This document shows, piece after piece, positions 15,945 to 24,318 of a DNA stretch of 64,000 nt. The notes under the pieces were generated by a model. That model was not told where the DNA came from and ran no database searches. It saw nothing but the letters and a program-made list of their open reading frames with translations. The stretch is from NCBI GenBank assembly GCA_028291405.1, contig JAQGID010000235.1, positions 1 to 64,000 on the forward strand, in the 5' to 3' direction. Positions within the stretch are counted from its first letter, which is position 1; each line of letters begins with the position of its first letter. The translations under genes were made by a program, and so were the position numbers. The stretch is from Rhodospirillales bacterium (GTDB taxonomy: Bacteria > Pseudomonadota > Alphaproteobacteria > ATCC43930 > CGMCC-115725).

Positions 15945-17306
15945 CTAGAACAGGCTGCTGTATCGCTCGATCTCCCATTTGCTGACCGACAGATGATAGG
16001 ATTCCCATTCCATCGTCTTGTACTTGATGAACTCGTCGCGCAGCGCCTTGCCCAGCGTCGCCTCGACCAGCGGGTCGGCGGCGAAGGCCGCGACGGCCTC
16101 CTGCAGCGTCTGCGGCAGGAACTCGATGCCGCGATCGCGTCGCTCGGCGTCGGTCATCTCGTAGAGATTGTCCTCGTTCGGCTTGCCGGGGTCGATCTTG
16201 TTCCGGATGCCGTCGAGACCAGCCGCCAGCGCCAGCGTCGCCGCGAGATAAGGGTTCACCGCGCCGTCGGCGTTGCGCGACTCGCAGCGGCCGCCGCCGG
16301 CCGGGACGCGCACCGAATTGGTGCGATTGTTCGAGCCGTAGGAATTGAACACCGGCGCCCACGAGAAATTGCTCATCGCGCCGCGCCGCACCAGACGCTT
16401 GTAGCTGTTGACCGTCGGCGCGAAGGCGGCGCAGAGCGCGCGGCCGTGCTTGAGAATGCCGCCGATGAAATGATAGCCGGTCTCGGTCAGCCCGATGCCG
16501 CGCGGATCCTCGGACGGCGAGCAGGCGAAGGCGTTGGCGCCGCTCTTCAGATCGTAGAGCGACATGTTGAAATGCGCCCCGGTGCCGGTCTTGTCGGCAA
16601 AGGGCTTCGGCATCATCGTCGCGTGCAGCCCCTGCTCGCGGGCATAGTGTTTGGCCATATAGCGGAAGAAGATGAAGCGGTCGCACATGGTGAGCGCGTC
16701 GGCGTAGTTGAAGTCGAACTCGTACTGGCCGTTCGCGTCCTCGTGATCGAAGGAATAGAGATCCCAGCCGAGGTCGTTGATGCAGCTCGCGACCTTGTCG
16801 AGCCAGGTGAAATTGGCGAGGAAGCCGCGTACGTCGTAGCAGGGCTTGACGAGCGTGTCCTCGGGGTCGGGCACCGAGAGCGAGCCGTCGGCATTCTGCT
16901 TGAGGAGGTAGATCTCGCATTCGATGCCGAGGTTGAGGCCGAAGCCGAGCTCGCCGGCCTGCGCCAGCACGTTCTTCAGCGCGACGCGGGTGTTCAGTGG
17001 ATAGGGCTTGCCCTGGAACATGTTGTCGGCGGGCATCCAGGCGACCTTGGGCTCCCACGGCAGCTGGATGATGTGGTCGAGATCGGGGACCGAGGTGATC
17101 TCGTCGTCGTTCGGCTCCTGCCCGAGACCGTCCAGCGCATAGCCGGTATAGCGTTCGGAGCCATGCGCCATATGGGCGAGATGCGACAGCGGCACGACCT
17201 TAGCCTTCGGCACCCCGTGGATGTCGACATAGGCGCCGATGCAATACTTTACCCCGCGGTCGCGCAGGCTGTGCTCGACCTCAGAGATTTTTTCCTGTGT
17301 GTACAT
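15945..17306 (-). CDS. Type III glutamine synthetase-like ligase (GlnT/GmaS group)
   Basis: A 453-residue member of the glutamine synthetase superfamily: beta-grasp N-terminus ([20 protein letters not shown]), metal-binding [21 protein letters not shown], the GAHFNMSL segment and [11 protein letters not shown], which corresponds to the ATP/glutamate-binding region. This subgroup is usually annotated type III glutamate-ammonia ligase. It also contains gamma-glutamylmethylamide synthetases and other gamma-glutamyl-amine ligases, so the acceptor may be ammonia or an amine released from the imported substrate. It sits 31 bp after the creatininase-family gene and 14 bp before the NikR-like gene. 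Being embedded in a guanidino/urea operon, a role in capturing the liberated nitrogen is inferred. Confidence 0.85.
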   Translation of the reverse strand: MYTQEKISEVEHSLRDRGVKYCIGAYVDIHGVPKAKVVPLSHLAHMAHGSERYTGYALDGLGQEPNDDEITSVPDLDHIIQLPWEPKVAWMPADNMFQGKPYPLNTRVALKNVLAQAGELGFGLNLGIECEIYLLKQNADGSLSVPDPEDTLVKPCYDVRGFLANFTWLDKVASCINDLGWDLYSFDHEDANGQYEFDFNYADALTMCDRFIFFRYMAKHYAREQGLHATMMPKPFADKTGTGAHFNMSLYDLKSGANAFACSPSEDPRGIGLTETGYHFIGGILKHGRALCAAFAPTVNSYKRLVRRGAMSNFSWAPVFNSYGSNNRTNSVRVPAGGGRCESRNADGAVNPYLAATLALAAGLDGIRNKIDPGKPNEDNLYEMTDAERRDRGIEFLPQTLQEAVAAFAADPLVEATLGKALRDEFIKYKTMEWESYHLSVSKWEIERYSSLF

Positions 17307-17337
17307 CAGTCTCCGTCCTTGTTCGGGCGCATCGGCC

Positions 17338-18090
17338 TCAGGCGAAATACGAGTGATCGAGCGGCGGCGTTTCGGCGACGCCGCGCTGGATGAGGGAGGC
17401 GAGATCCTCCACCATCCAGGAGAACCAGAGCCGGCCGTTCTCGACGGTGGCCTTGCTCGGCGTCCCGGTGACGCCGTTGGTGCTCGTGCGGTTGACGGGA
17501 TGGGAGAAGACCAGCCCCTCGGTACGATCCGGATCGTCGGCGGTGGCGATCAGCGCCTCGCGCACCAGCTCGGGCGCCACCGCCAGCATCATCGAGGTCT
17601 CGGCGTCGTTGGCGTGCCAATCTTCGCCGTCGGAAAAATGCGCCGCCCGGACGCGTGGGCTCAATGTCGCGGAGTTGAACAGCGCGACCATCAGATCGTC
17701 GTGCTCGCTGCGCAGCATCTCGAGCGCACAGCGCAGCGGTGCGGCGTTGGTGACATGGGTGTTGACGATGAAGAGCCGGCGCACGCCGCTGTGATAGGCC
17801 CAGTCGCCGATGTCCTTGACGAAATTGATCAGCGTGACCGGCTGCACCGCGAGCGTGCCGGCCCAGCGCCGGCTGTGGCCCAGCGAGCAGCCGTATGGGA
17901 GGGGCGGGAGCATCGGCACCTTCGTCCGCCTCGCGACCTCGGCGCACAGCCGGTCGGCGAGCACGGCATCGACGCCGGTGCCGAGGTGCGGACCGTGCTG
18001 CTCCGTCGCCCCGACCGGCAGGATCGCGGCATTGCCGACCTGCTGCAGATCGTGCGGAAGCTCCGCCCAGCTGCGCTCCGACCAGATCAT
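17338..18090 (-). CDS. Creatininase-family amidohydrolase
   Basis: A 250-residue protein of the creatininase/formamide-hydrolase-like family. [20 protein letters not shown] supplies the expected metal ligands Glu30, His32 and Asp41. NTHVTN (about residue 110) corresponds to the NGHGGN or NGHYEN motif and keeps only the His. [12 protein letters not shown] carries a further acidic ligand. Known members hydrolyse creatinine, cyclic amides or formamides. The altered NTHVTN motif suggests a different substrate. It follows the ABC ATPase gene by 9 bp and precedes the synthetase gene by 31 bp. The inferred job is to open or trim the imported nitrogen compound before carboxylation. Confidence 0.85.
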   Translation of the reverse strand: MIWSERSWAELPHDLQQVGNAAILPVGATEQHGPHLGTGVDAVLADRLCAEVARRTKVPMLPPLPYGCSLGHSRRWAGTLAVQPVTLINFVKDIGDWAYHSGVRRLFIVNTHVTNAAPLRCALEMLRSEHDDLMVALFNSATLSPRVRAAHFSDGEDWHANDAETSMMLAVAPELVREALIATADDPDRTEGLVFSHPVNRTSTNGVTGTPSKATVENGRLWFSWMVEDLASLIQRGVAETPPLDHSYFA

Positions 18091-18099
18091 CGTGCCTGC

Positions 18100-19017
18100 C
18101 TATTCGACATTATCGGCGACGTCTGTAAGGCGCGCGACTGCCGGGTAGCTCTCGAGCTCGTCGTCGCCGGTCGATTGATGGATGAGCTCCTCCAGCCGCC
18201 CCTTGGTCGCGAGAAACTCGGGGGTGATGCATTGCATCAGCGCGCGCGGACGCGGCACCGGCACCTCGATCAGCTCCTGGACGCGGCCAGGATGCGGCGA
18301 CAGGACGAGGATGCGGTCGCCGAGAAAGATCGCCTCGTCGAGATCGTGGGTGATGAAGATGATCGTGATGTCGATCTTCTTCCAGATTTCCAGGAGATAG
18401 GCCTGCATGCGCGCCCGCGTCTGCGCGTCGAGCGCGCCGAAGGGCTCGTCCATCAGCAGGATGCGGGGCTGGTTGGCGAGCGCCCGGACGATCGCGGCAC
18501 GCTGCTTCATCCCGCCGGAGAGCTGGTGCGGGTAGGCTTCGGCGAATTTCTCGAGGCCGACGAGCTGCAGCCATTGCAGGGCCTCGCGCTCTGCGGTGGA
18601 TGCGCCGGTCCCGTTGACCTCGAGGCCGAACATCACGTTCTTCTTCACCGTCAGCCAGGGAAAGAGCGTGTAGCCCTGGAACACCATGCCGCGGTCGCGC
18701 CCCGGCCCGGAGACCGGCTTGTCCTGCAGCAGGACCTGGCCGGAGGTCTTTTCCTCGAGCCCGGCGAGGATCCGGATGAGGGTGGATTTGCCGCAGCCCG
18801 AGGGGCCGACGACGCAGAGGAACTCGCGCCGCTGCGTCGAGAAATTGATGTCGTCGAGCGCCACCGTCGTGCCGCTCGCCGACTTGAAGGTCTTGCCGAG
18901 ATGCTCGACCTCGAGGATGGTCTCACGCGACTTCATCCGGTCGAAGCGGGCGCGGACGGCGTCGGACTGATCGAGATAGGAGGGCAGGGTGGCCGCTGTC
19001 GCGGCGGGATGGTTCAT
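18100..19017 (-). CDS. ABC transporter ATP-binding protein (NitT/TauT type)
   Basis: A 305-residue ATPase of the nitrate/sulfonate/taurine importer class. Walker [10 protein letters not shown] is at residues 71-79, the Q-loop in [11 protein letters not shown], the signature LSGGMKQR, Walker [13 protein letters not shown] and the switch His in FITHDLDEA. It carries about 35 extra residues before the usual start (EVEHLGKTF) and a C-terminal extension rich in acidic residues. The next gene upstream is the permease (9 bp) and the one downstream the creatininase-family gene (9 bp). TauB/SsuB-like importers next to urea/guanidine carboxylases are a recurring arrangement. Confidence 0.92.
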   Translation of the reverse strand: MNHPAATAATLPSYLDQSDAVRARFDRMKSRETILEVEHLGKTFKSASGTTVALDDINFSTQRREFLCVVGPSGCGKSTLIRILAGLEEKTSGQVLLQDKPVSGPGRDRGMVFQGYTLFPWLTVKKNVMFGLEVNGTGASTAEREALQWLQLVGLEKFAEAYPHQLSGGMKQRAAIVRALANQPRILLMDEPFGALDAQTRARMQAYLLEIWKKIDITIIFITHDLDEAIFLGDRILVLSPHPGRVQELIEVPVPRPRALMQCITPEFLATKGRLEELIHQSTGDDELESYPAVARLTDVADNVE

Positions 19018-19026
19018 CGCCTGCCC

Positions 19027-19986
19027 TCAGCCGGTCTTGGCAAGGGAGCGATCCCACGGGAACAGGCGCCGGCTGAGCTGCGCCAGGATCATGTCGGTCC
19101 CGAGACCGAGAATGCCGATCATGATGATCGCAGCGTAGACGTTGGGGAAATGCTGGTAGCGGGCCTGTTGCGTGATGAACCAGGTGATGCCGCTGGTCGT
19201 GCCGATCAGCTCGGCGACGATGAGATAGGTCCAGGCCCAGCCGAGCAGGATGCGCTGATCGCGATAGAGGTCCGGCAGGATCGCGGGAAGCACGACGCGG
19301 CGGAGCAGCTGCGAATTCTTGGTGCCGAGCGTCAGCGCCGCCTCGACCAGCGCGATGTCCAGCTTGCGGGTTGTATTGGCGATGATGAGGATCTGCTGAA
19401 ACAACGTGCCGATGACGATGATCGTGATCTTGGGCCCGTCGTAGATGCCGAGGATCGCGACCGCCAGCGCGCCGAACGCCGGCGCGGGCAGGTAGCGGAA
19501 GAACTCGGTGAAGGGCTCGAACAGCCGGGCGATGGCGGCATAGGTGCCGCAGAGGACGCCGAGCGGCACGCCGATGATCGACGAGATCACGAAGCCCCAG
19601 AAGATGATCTTGATGCTGTGCCACAGGCTCTGGTGCAGCCAGACGCCGTCCTGGGTCGGCGGCGGCGTCGTGAACGAACGGTAGAAGGCTGTCGCGACCT
19701 CGTCGGGCGACGGCAAGTAGATCGGGTTCGAGGCAATGCCTTGCGGCGGCGCGCGGTCCTCGGCCTTGGCATCGGCGACCTCGGCATCGAAGGCCGCGCG
19801 GTCCATCCGCATCTCGACCTGCAGATAGTCGGCCGAACCCGGATCGGTGATGAGGACCTGCGGGTGCCAGACCGCCGGGACGTAGCTCACGATGCTCCAC
19901 AGCGCGATCGGCAGGACGAACGACATGACGCCGATCGAGAGCCTTGCACGCTGCGAGAGAGCGCGGTGAAGCTGGAACAGTTTCAT
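19027..19986 (-). CDS. ABC transporter permease (NitT/TauT type)
   Basis: An inner-membrane permease of 319 residues. A first helix near residues 17-40 (SIGVMSFVLPIALWSIVSYV) is followed by a long periplasmic loop of about 75 residues (ITDPGSADYLQVEMRMDRAAF and onwards). The BPD-transport core then contains IIFWGFVISSIIGVPLGV, the cytoplasmic ATPase-contact loop around ALTLGTKNSQLLRRVVLPAILPDL and LGWAWTYLIVAEL. The large N-terminal periplasmic insertion is longer than in SsuC/TauC and may be specific to the urea-carboxylase-linked permeases. It lies between the binding-protein gene (25 bp) and the ATPase gene (9 bp). Confidence 0.9.
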   Translation of the reverse strand: MKLFQLHRALSQRARLSIGVMSFVLPIALWSIVSYVPAVWHPQVLITDPGSADYLQVEMRMDRAAFDAEVADAKAEDRAPPQGIASNPIYLPSPDEVATAFYRSFTTPPPTQDGVWLHQSLWHSIKIIFWGFVISSIIGVPLGVLCGTYAAIARLFEPFTEFFRYLPAPAFGALAVAILGIYDGPKITIIVIGTLFQQILIIANTTRKLDIALVEAALTLGTKNSQLLRRVVLPAILPDLYRDQRILLGWAWTYLIVAELIGTTSGITWFITQQARYQHFPNVYAAIIMIGILGLGTDMILAQLSRRLFPWDRSLAKTG

Positions 19987-20011
19987 CGTGAGCTACGCCC
20001 GGCGCCCGGCG

Positions 20012-21001
20012 CTACTTCAGGGCTGCGTCGGTTACCGACCCGTCGATCGCCGCGTTGATGTCCTGCGGCTCCTTGTAGACGTCGTTGGCGACGTTGAAGT
20101 CGTCGGCGATCTTCGACGAGCCGTAGAGCGACGTCAGCCCCTCGGCCTTGCCGAAGGTCTTCTTGCCGTCCGCGAGGCCAATGAGATGCGTCCCTTGCAG
20201 CAGCGGCTTGTAGGCGGCGGGGGTCAGGCCGACGCGCGCCGACATGATCTTGACGGCATCGTCCTGGGTCTTCGGATCGTTGATGTAAGAGACGACGTGA
20301 TCCCACACCTTGGCGAGCTTCACGTAGTCGGCGCGATGCGCGTTGAGGCTCGTCGGCGAGGCGTAGAGGACGTCATAGATCAGCCCCGGCGCCTTGGCCG
20401 AGGTGTAGATCGGACGCGATCCCGGCAGGCCCTTGATCGCCTGCCCCGAGACCGGCTGCCAGGCGCCGATGGCGTCGACCTGGCCAGAGGCCAGCACCTG
20501 CGGCGTGTCGTTGGTCTTGGCGTTGACCAGGGTCACGTCCTTCTCGCTCATGCCGACGCTCTTCAAGCCGTTGAGCAGCAGGAGGTGCTCGACGAGGCCG
20601 GTCTCGATCCCGATCTTCTTGCCCTTGAGGTCCTGCAGCGTCTTGATGCCCGGCTTGCCGACGATCATGTCGTTGCCGTTCGAGTAGTCGGTCAGCATGA
20701 TCATGACGCCCTTGGCGCCGCCCGAGCCGGTGACGAGCGCGTCGCCGTTGGTGACGCAATCGGCGTCGATCTTGCCGGCGGCGAAGGCGTCCATCGACGC
20801 CGAATAGTCGAACCACTGGAAATTCACGTCGATGCCGGCCTGTTTCAGCCAGCCCTTGTCGATGGCGACCTGCCAGGCGACCCAGCCCGGCCAATCGCTG
20901 TAGCCGATCGTCAGCGGAGCGGCCGCGGCCGGCTGCGTGACGGCAAATACGCCCGACAGAATTAAGCCGAAGGTGACACCGAGACTTAATTTGCGATGCA
21001 T
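20012..21001 (-). CDS. ABC transporter substrate-binding protein, urea-carboxylase-region type
   Basis: A periplasmic binding protein of 329 residues. The signal peptide ends near PAAAA (about residue 27), and the mature protein starts PLTIGYSDWPGWVAWQVAID. DVNFQWFDYSASMDAFAAGKIDADCVTNGD and KKIGIETGLVEHLLLL are typical of the NrtA/SsuA/TauA superfamily, and in particular of the subgroup encoded beside urea carboxylases. The ATG at 21001 is chosen because GGAGAGG lies about 6 bp upstream and it gives a normal signal peptide; an upstream in-frame extension would have none. It is the first gene of the nine-gene operon, preceded by a palindromic operator. The ligand is inferred to be guanidine, urea or a related amide. 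Confidence 0.9.
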   Translation of the reverse strand: MHRKLSLGVTFGLILSGVFAVTQPAAAAPLTIGYSDWPGWVAWQVAIDKGWLKQAGIDVNFQWFDYSASMDAFAAGKIDADCVTNGDALVTGSGGAKGVMIMLTDYSNGNDMIVGKPGIKTLQDLKGKKIGIETGLVEHLLLLNGLKSVGMSEKDVTLVNAKTNDTPQVLASGQVDAIGAWQPVSGQAIKGLPGSRPIYTSAKAPGLIYDVLYASPTSLNAHRADYVKLAKVWDHVVSYINDPKTQDDAVKIMSARVGLTPAAYKPLLQGTHLIGLADGKKTFGKAEGLTSLYGSSKIADDFNVANDVYKEPQDINAAIDGSVTDAALK

Positions 21002-21020
21002 CGCGCCTCTCCGATCCTGA

Positions 21021-21048
21021 GTATTACGAAATCCATAAAACGTAATAC
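21021..21048 (-). promoter_or_regulatory. 28-bp palindromic operator with NikR-type geometry
   Basis: GTATTACG (21021-21028) and CGTAATAC (21041-21048) are perfect 8-bp inverted arms separated by 12 AT-rich bases, 20 bp before the binding-protein start. Written as GTATTA-N16-TAATAC, the length and spacing are the same as the E. coli NikR operator GTATGA-N16-TCATAC. The most probable ligand is the NikR-like protein of the same operon, which would repress transcription here. Confidence 0.7.
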
Positions 21049-21088
21049 CGGGATGCAACGGGCGTGCCAGTCCGGAACGTTCGGGGGA

Positions 21089-21114
21089 GGCGCCGCCGTT
21101 CCGGCGGAAGCGCC
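21089..21114 (-). other. G+C-rich hairpin between propeller gene and ABC operon
   Basis: GGCGC (21089-21093) pairs with GCGCC (21110-21114), and CGCCG (21094-21098) with CGGCG (21102-21106), giving a 10-bp interrupted stem. No T-run follows on the minus strand. It may end transcription from the propeller gene or lie in the leader of the ABC operon. The 225-bp gap from 21002 to 21226 otherwise holds the operator and no gene. Confidence 0.4.
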
Positions 21115-21226
21115 GCGTTCGAGACGCCGGCACCGCGCGCAGTTGCTCACGAACCGGGCGACCCGATGCGCGGCAGCCTATTTCGCGATCACCGGTTGCG
21201 GCGGCGTCGGACAAGGAGGCTGGTGG

Positions 21227-22696
21227 TCACTCCGCCTGGATCTGGACGGGTGCGCCGTGCTGCTGCGGCGTGCCGGGGGCGATCACCAGATAGCGGCGTT
21301 CGGACTTGTCCTCGCCGCGCACCAGCTGGCGGATCGGGCCGATCGCGTTGACGATGGCGGATCCGGCGGGATTCGTCACGAAGCCCGATAATGGCTCGAG
21401 GCCCCCGGTGCCGTTCGCCTCGCGGGACAGGGCGAGGACGTAAGGCTGCTTCGGCGCGAGGCCGGTGGCGGAGGCTTGCAGCACTTGCAGGAGCCCCTGG
21501 TCGAAGAGCGAGATGCTGGTGGGCGCCGCGGCGACCTTCGCATGCTTGTCGCCCTTGAGCGGCGCCAGCGTGAGGTGCGCGACCTGCCCGGCAATTCCGA
21601 GCGGCTGCAGCCCTTGCATGCCGTCGCCCTCGGGAACCGCGCCGGGGACGTAGTTGACGGCCTGCGCCGCCTGCCCGATCGGGATGGTCGCGACGACCTT
21701 GTTGGCGAGCGTATCGATCCCAGCAAGCTTGTCCTCGTTCTCGAGGCCGACATAGATCCGCGTGCCGTCGCCGGACGGCCAGATGCCGTGCGGCAGCTTG
21801 CCGACCGGAATCGTCGCGACCTTGGCGAAGTCGTCGGTGCGGAACACCTGCACCTGATTGAGGCCGCCGACCGTGACATAGGCGAAATTGCCGTTCGCGT
21901 TGTGCACGAGGTTGACGTGGTTGGTAATCGGTCCCGTGTCGAGCGTCTTCAGGATCGCGAACGGCGGATTTGCGTCGAACACCTGGGTCTTGCCGGTATC
22001 CTTCAAGGTGAACCAGACCTGCTTGCCGTCCGGCGTCGCCGCGATGTTCGGGCAGAAGGGGCTTGCCTGCGGCACCCGCCCGACGATCTGGTGATCCGCG
22101 ACGGTGATCACGACGGTCTCGGGATTGAAGGACGAGCAGACGTAGCCGTATTTTCCGTCGGGCGAGAAGATCTGCATTCCGGGACCGCCCGGCACGATGA
22201 TACGGGTCTTTTCCTCATAGGTGGAGCCATCGAGAACCGAGACGTAGTTCTCGCCGCGCACCGTCACCCAGACCTCCTTGCCGTCCGGCGTGAAGAACGC
22301 CTCGTGCGGCGAGCGCCCGACGTAGGTCACGTGCTTTACCGCATTGGTCGGCGTATCGATGAAGGTCACCGAGTTCGAGCCGATCGAGACCACGGCGATG
22401 GTCCGATGGTCGGGCGAGAAGCCCATGCCGTGAACCAGTAGCTGGCCGCGGTAGAGCGGGCTGAAATTGCCCGGCGCCGGATCGCCCAGCCGGATGACGC
22501 CGAGCAGCTTGTTGTCGGCTGGATCGGTGACGGAAACGGTATTCGAGAATTGCTCCGCCGCGTAGACGCGGTCGTGATGGCTAAGCGGGAAATCCGGGTC
22601 GGACGCCGCCCCGGGCGCCTGCCCGGCCCCGGCGGGTTGAGCGGCCGACAAGGCCGTCGCGGCGAGCAATGCCATGAAGAAGCGCGCCCGATTCAT
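21227..22696 (-). CDS. Secreted YVTN-type beta-propeller protein
   Basis: A 489-residue exported protein with a signal peptide ending near AGAGQA. It contains repeated propeller blades of the YncE/40-residue YVTN type: VYAAEQFSNTVSVTDPADNKLLGVI, IGSNSVTFIDTPTNAV, VWVTVRGENYVSVLDGSTYEE, FAYVTVGGLNQVQVFRTDD and IYVGLENEDKLAGIDTLANKVV. The last 130 residues form a different, non-propeller domain. Such proteins often bind DNA, peptidoglycan or metals, and some accompany c-type dehydrogenases. It starts 1 bp after the DUF305 gene stop, so the two are an operon and may act together at the cell surface. Confidence 0.85.
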   Translation of the reverse strand: MNRARFFMALLAATALSAAQPAGAGQAPGAASDPDFPLSHHDRVYAAEQFSNTVSVTDPADNKLLGVIRLGDPAPGNFSPLYRGQLLVHGMGFSPDHRTIAVVSIGSNSVTFIDTPTNAVKHVTYVGRSPHEAFFTPDGKEVWVTVRGENYVSVLDGSTYEEKTRIIVPGGPGMQIFSPDGKYGYVCSSFNPETVVITVADHQIVGRVPQASPFCPNIAATPDGKQVWFTLKDTGKTQVFDANPPFAILKTLDTGPITNHVNLVHNANGNFAYVTVGGLNQVQVFRTDDFAKVATIPVGKLPHGIWPSGDGTRIYVGLENEDKLAGIDTLANKVVATIPIGQAAQAVNYVPGAVPEGDGMQGLQPLGIAGQVAHLTLAPLKGDKHAKVAAAPTSISLFDQGLLQVLQASATGLAPKQPYVLALSREANGTGGLEPLSGFVTNPAGSAIVNAIGPIRQLVRGEDKSERRYLVIAPGTPQQHGAPVQIQAE

Positions 22697-22697
22697 C

Positions 22698-23144
22698 TCA
22701 CGGCTTCTCGTTCATCTGCATCGAGTGACGCGACATCGGCGGCACCGCCGTCGAGTCCATGGACGCCGGCTGGTCCGGCGACGCCTCGGAGGAGGGAGGC
22801 TTCTCGCCGATGGCGAGATACATCGTGGCGATCTCCTGCTGTTGCGTCACGATGATCTCTTGCGCCATACGGCGGAGCTGCTCGTTCTTGCCGTAGCGGA
22901 GCTCTGCCTTCGCCATGTCGATCGCGCCTTGATGATGCGGTGCCATCGACGCCACGAAGTCGCGGTCGACGTCGCCGGTCGGCTTGACCGTCATCGCCTC
23001 CATCATCTTGGTCATGGCGGCGTCGTTCTCGGCCAGGAACGGCGCGTCCGCGAGGCTCGCCGCCCAAGCCACCCCGCCACTGAAGAAAACGACAGCGAGC
23101 AGCGCCGGTTTCGTGCCGAGAAATATGCGTCGAGCGAGCGACAT
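22698..23144 (-). CDS. DUF305 (CopM-like) periplasmic protein
   Basis: A 148-residue exported protein. After a signal sequence (LLAVVFFSGGVAWA) comes the four-helix DUF305 core with the diagnostic MAPHHQGAIDMAKAEL and EIIVTQQQEIATMYLA. The Met- and His-rich residues (MTKMMEAM, HSMQM at the C-terminus) resemble the copper-binding CopM group. DUF305 proteins are ferritin-like helical bundles linked to metal handling. GGAGG lies 6-10 bp before the ATG at 23144. It is the upstream partner of the propeller gene (1-bp gap), suggesting a common envelope or metal-related role. Confidence 0.85.
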   Translation of the reverse strand: MSLARRIFLGTKPALLAVVFFSGGVAWAASLADAPFLAENDAAMTKMMEAMTVKPTGDVDRDFVASMAPHHQGAIDMAKAELRYGKNEQLRRMAQEIIVTQQQEIATMYLAIGEKPPSSEASPDQPASMDSTAVPPMSRHSMQMNEKP

Positions 23145-23222
23145 TGTTCCTCCTTCTATCCCATGCGACGAGTCCTGCCGATCGTGATCCCGGGCGGGTG
23201 CCGCGACGACATCAATTCTTCG

Positions 23223-24086
23223 CTATCGTATGCCGCGCATGGCGCGGCGCAGCTTTTCGATCGCGTGGATCTCGATCTGCCGCACCCGCTCGTGAGAGAT
23301 CGCATATTTCTGCGAGAGCTCGTCGAGGGTCGCAGGGTCGTCGCGCAGCCGCCGCGCGACCAGGATGTCGCGCTCGCGCGCATTGAGGTGATCGAGAGCC
23401 CCGTGCAGCAGGCGGCTCCGCCATTGGAATTCCTGCGCATCCGCGAGGACTCGTTCCTGATCGAGGGAGTCGTCGGCCAGCTGGTCCAGCCACTGCCCAT
23501 CGGTCTCGTCGTCGGGCGGCGCGTTCAGCGAGTAGTCCGGACCGGAAAGCCGTTGGTTCATGCTCACGACCTCGGCCTCGGGCACCGAGAGCTCGGTCGC
23601 GATCTTCGTGACATTCTCCGGCGACAGGTCACCATACTCGAGAGCCCGCAAATGTCCTTTGAGCCGGCGCAAATTGAAGAACAGCTTCTTCTGCGCCGCG
23701 GTCGTCCCCATTTTCACCAGCGACCAGGAATGCAGGACGTATTCCTGGATCGCCGCGCGGATCCACCACACCGCGTAGGTCGCCAAGCGGAAACCCCGCT
23801 CCGGGTCAAAGCGCTGGACCGCCTGCATCATCCCGACATTGCCCTCGGCGACGAGGTCGGCGACTGGCAGGCCGTAGCGGCGATAGCCCATCGCGATCTT
23901 CGCGACGAGCCGGAGGTGACTGGTCACGAGCTGATGCGCCGCATCGCGATCGGCATGCTCGCGCCACCGCTTGGCGAGCATGTACTCGTCGCCGGCCTCG
24001 AGAATGGGATATGAATGGATCTTCCGGAGATAGGAAGAAAGGCCGCCTTCCGATGCCAGGCTGGGCCAGGATGCTGCAACTGCCAC
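23223..24086 (-). CDS. rpoH: RNA polymerase heat-shock sigma factor RpoH (sigma-32 family)
   Basis: A group 3/alternative sigma-70-family factor of 287 residues. Region 1.2/2 begins SYLRKIHSYPILEAGDEYML, region 2 contains LVAEGNVGMMQAVQRFDPERGFRLATYAVWWIRA, the RpoH-specific box is QKKLFFNLRRLK, and the region 4.2 helix-turn-helix is LSQKYAISHERVRQIEIHAIEKLR. The GTG at 24086 is chosen because GGAGG lies 7 bp upstream and the length becomes typical. A longer form from ATG 24191 would add 35 atypical residues. Alphaproteobacteria often carry several RpoH paralogues, and this one, placed next to stress and envelope genes, may not be the main heat-shock factor. It is transcribed away from the histidine kinase gene. 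Confidence 0.9.
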   Translation of the reverse strand: MAVAASWPSLASEGGLSSYLRKIHSYPILEAGDEYMLAKRWREHADRDAAHQLVTSHLRLVAKIAMGYRRYGLPVADLVAEGNVGMMQAVQRFDPERGFRLATYAVWWIRAAIQEYVLHSWSLVKMGTTAAQKKLFFNLRRLKGHLRALEYGDLSPENVTKIATELSVPEAEVVSMNQRLSGPDYSLNAPPDDETDGQWLDQLADDSLDQERVLADAQEFQWRSRLLHGALDHLNARERDILVARRLRDDPATLDELSQKYAISHERVRQIEIHAIEKLRRAMRGIR

Positions 24087-24318
24087 GAGATACCCTCCAT
24101 TGGTTTGCCGATCTCGGCTCCATCGAGAAGGATTTTGGCCGCCGACGGAGGGAGCGTCTTTCGCGAAGCCACGCATTTTTCGATATCGCACGATCAGTCG
24201 CGCAACCGTGTGGTCCTACCGCTCCGGCCAAGCTTGTCGCGAGTTTGCCGGGGCTGATATGATGCCGTCGTCATCTCTTCCGGCATTGCCGGATCATGCT
24301 TCAGGACATTTCGTCTGA

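Noticed and set aside
21002-21226. Search for a guanidine-I (ykkC) riboswitch
   Set aside because: The conserved core motifs were not found by eye on the minus strand.
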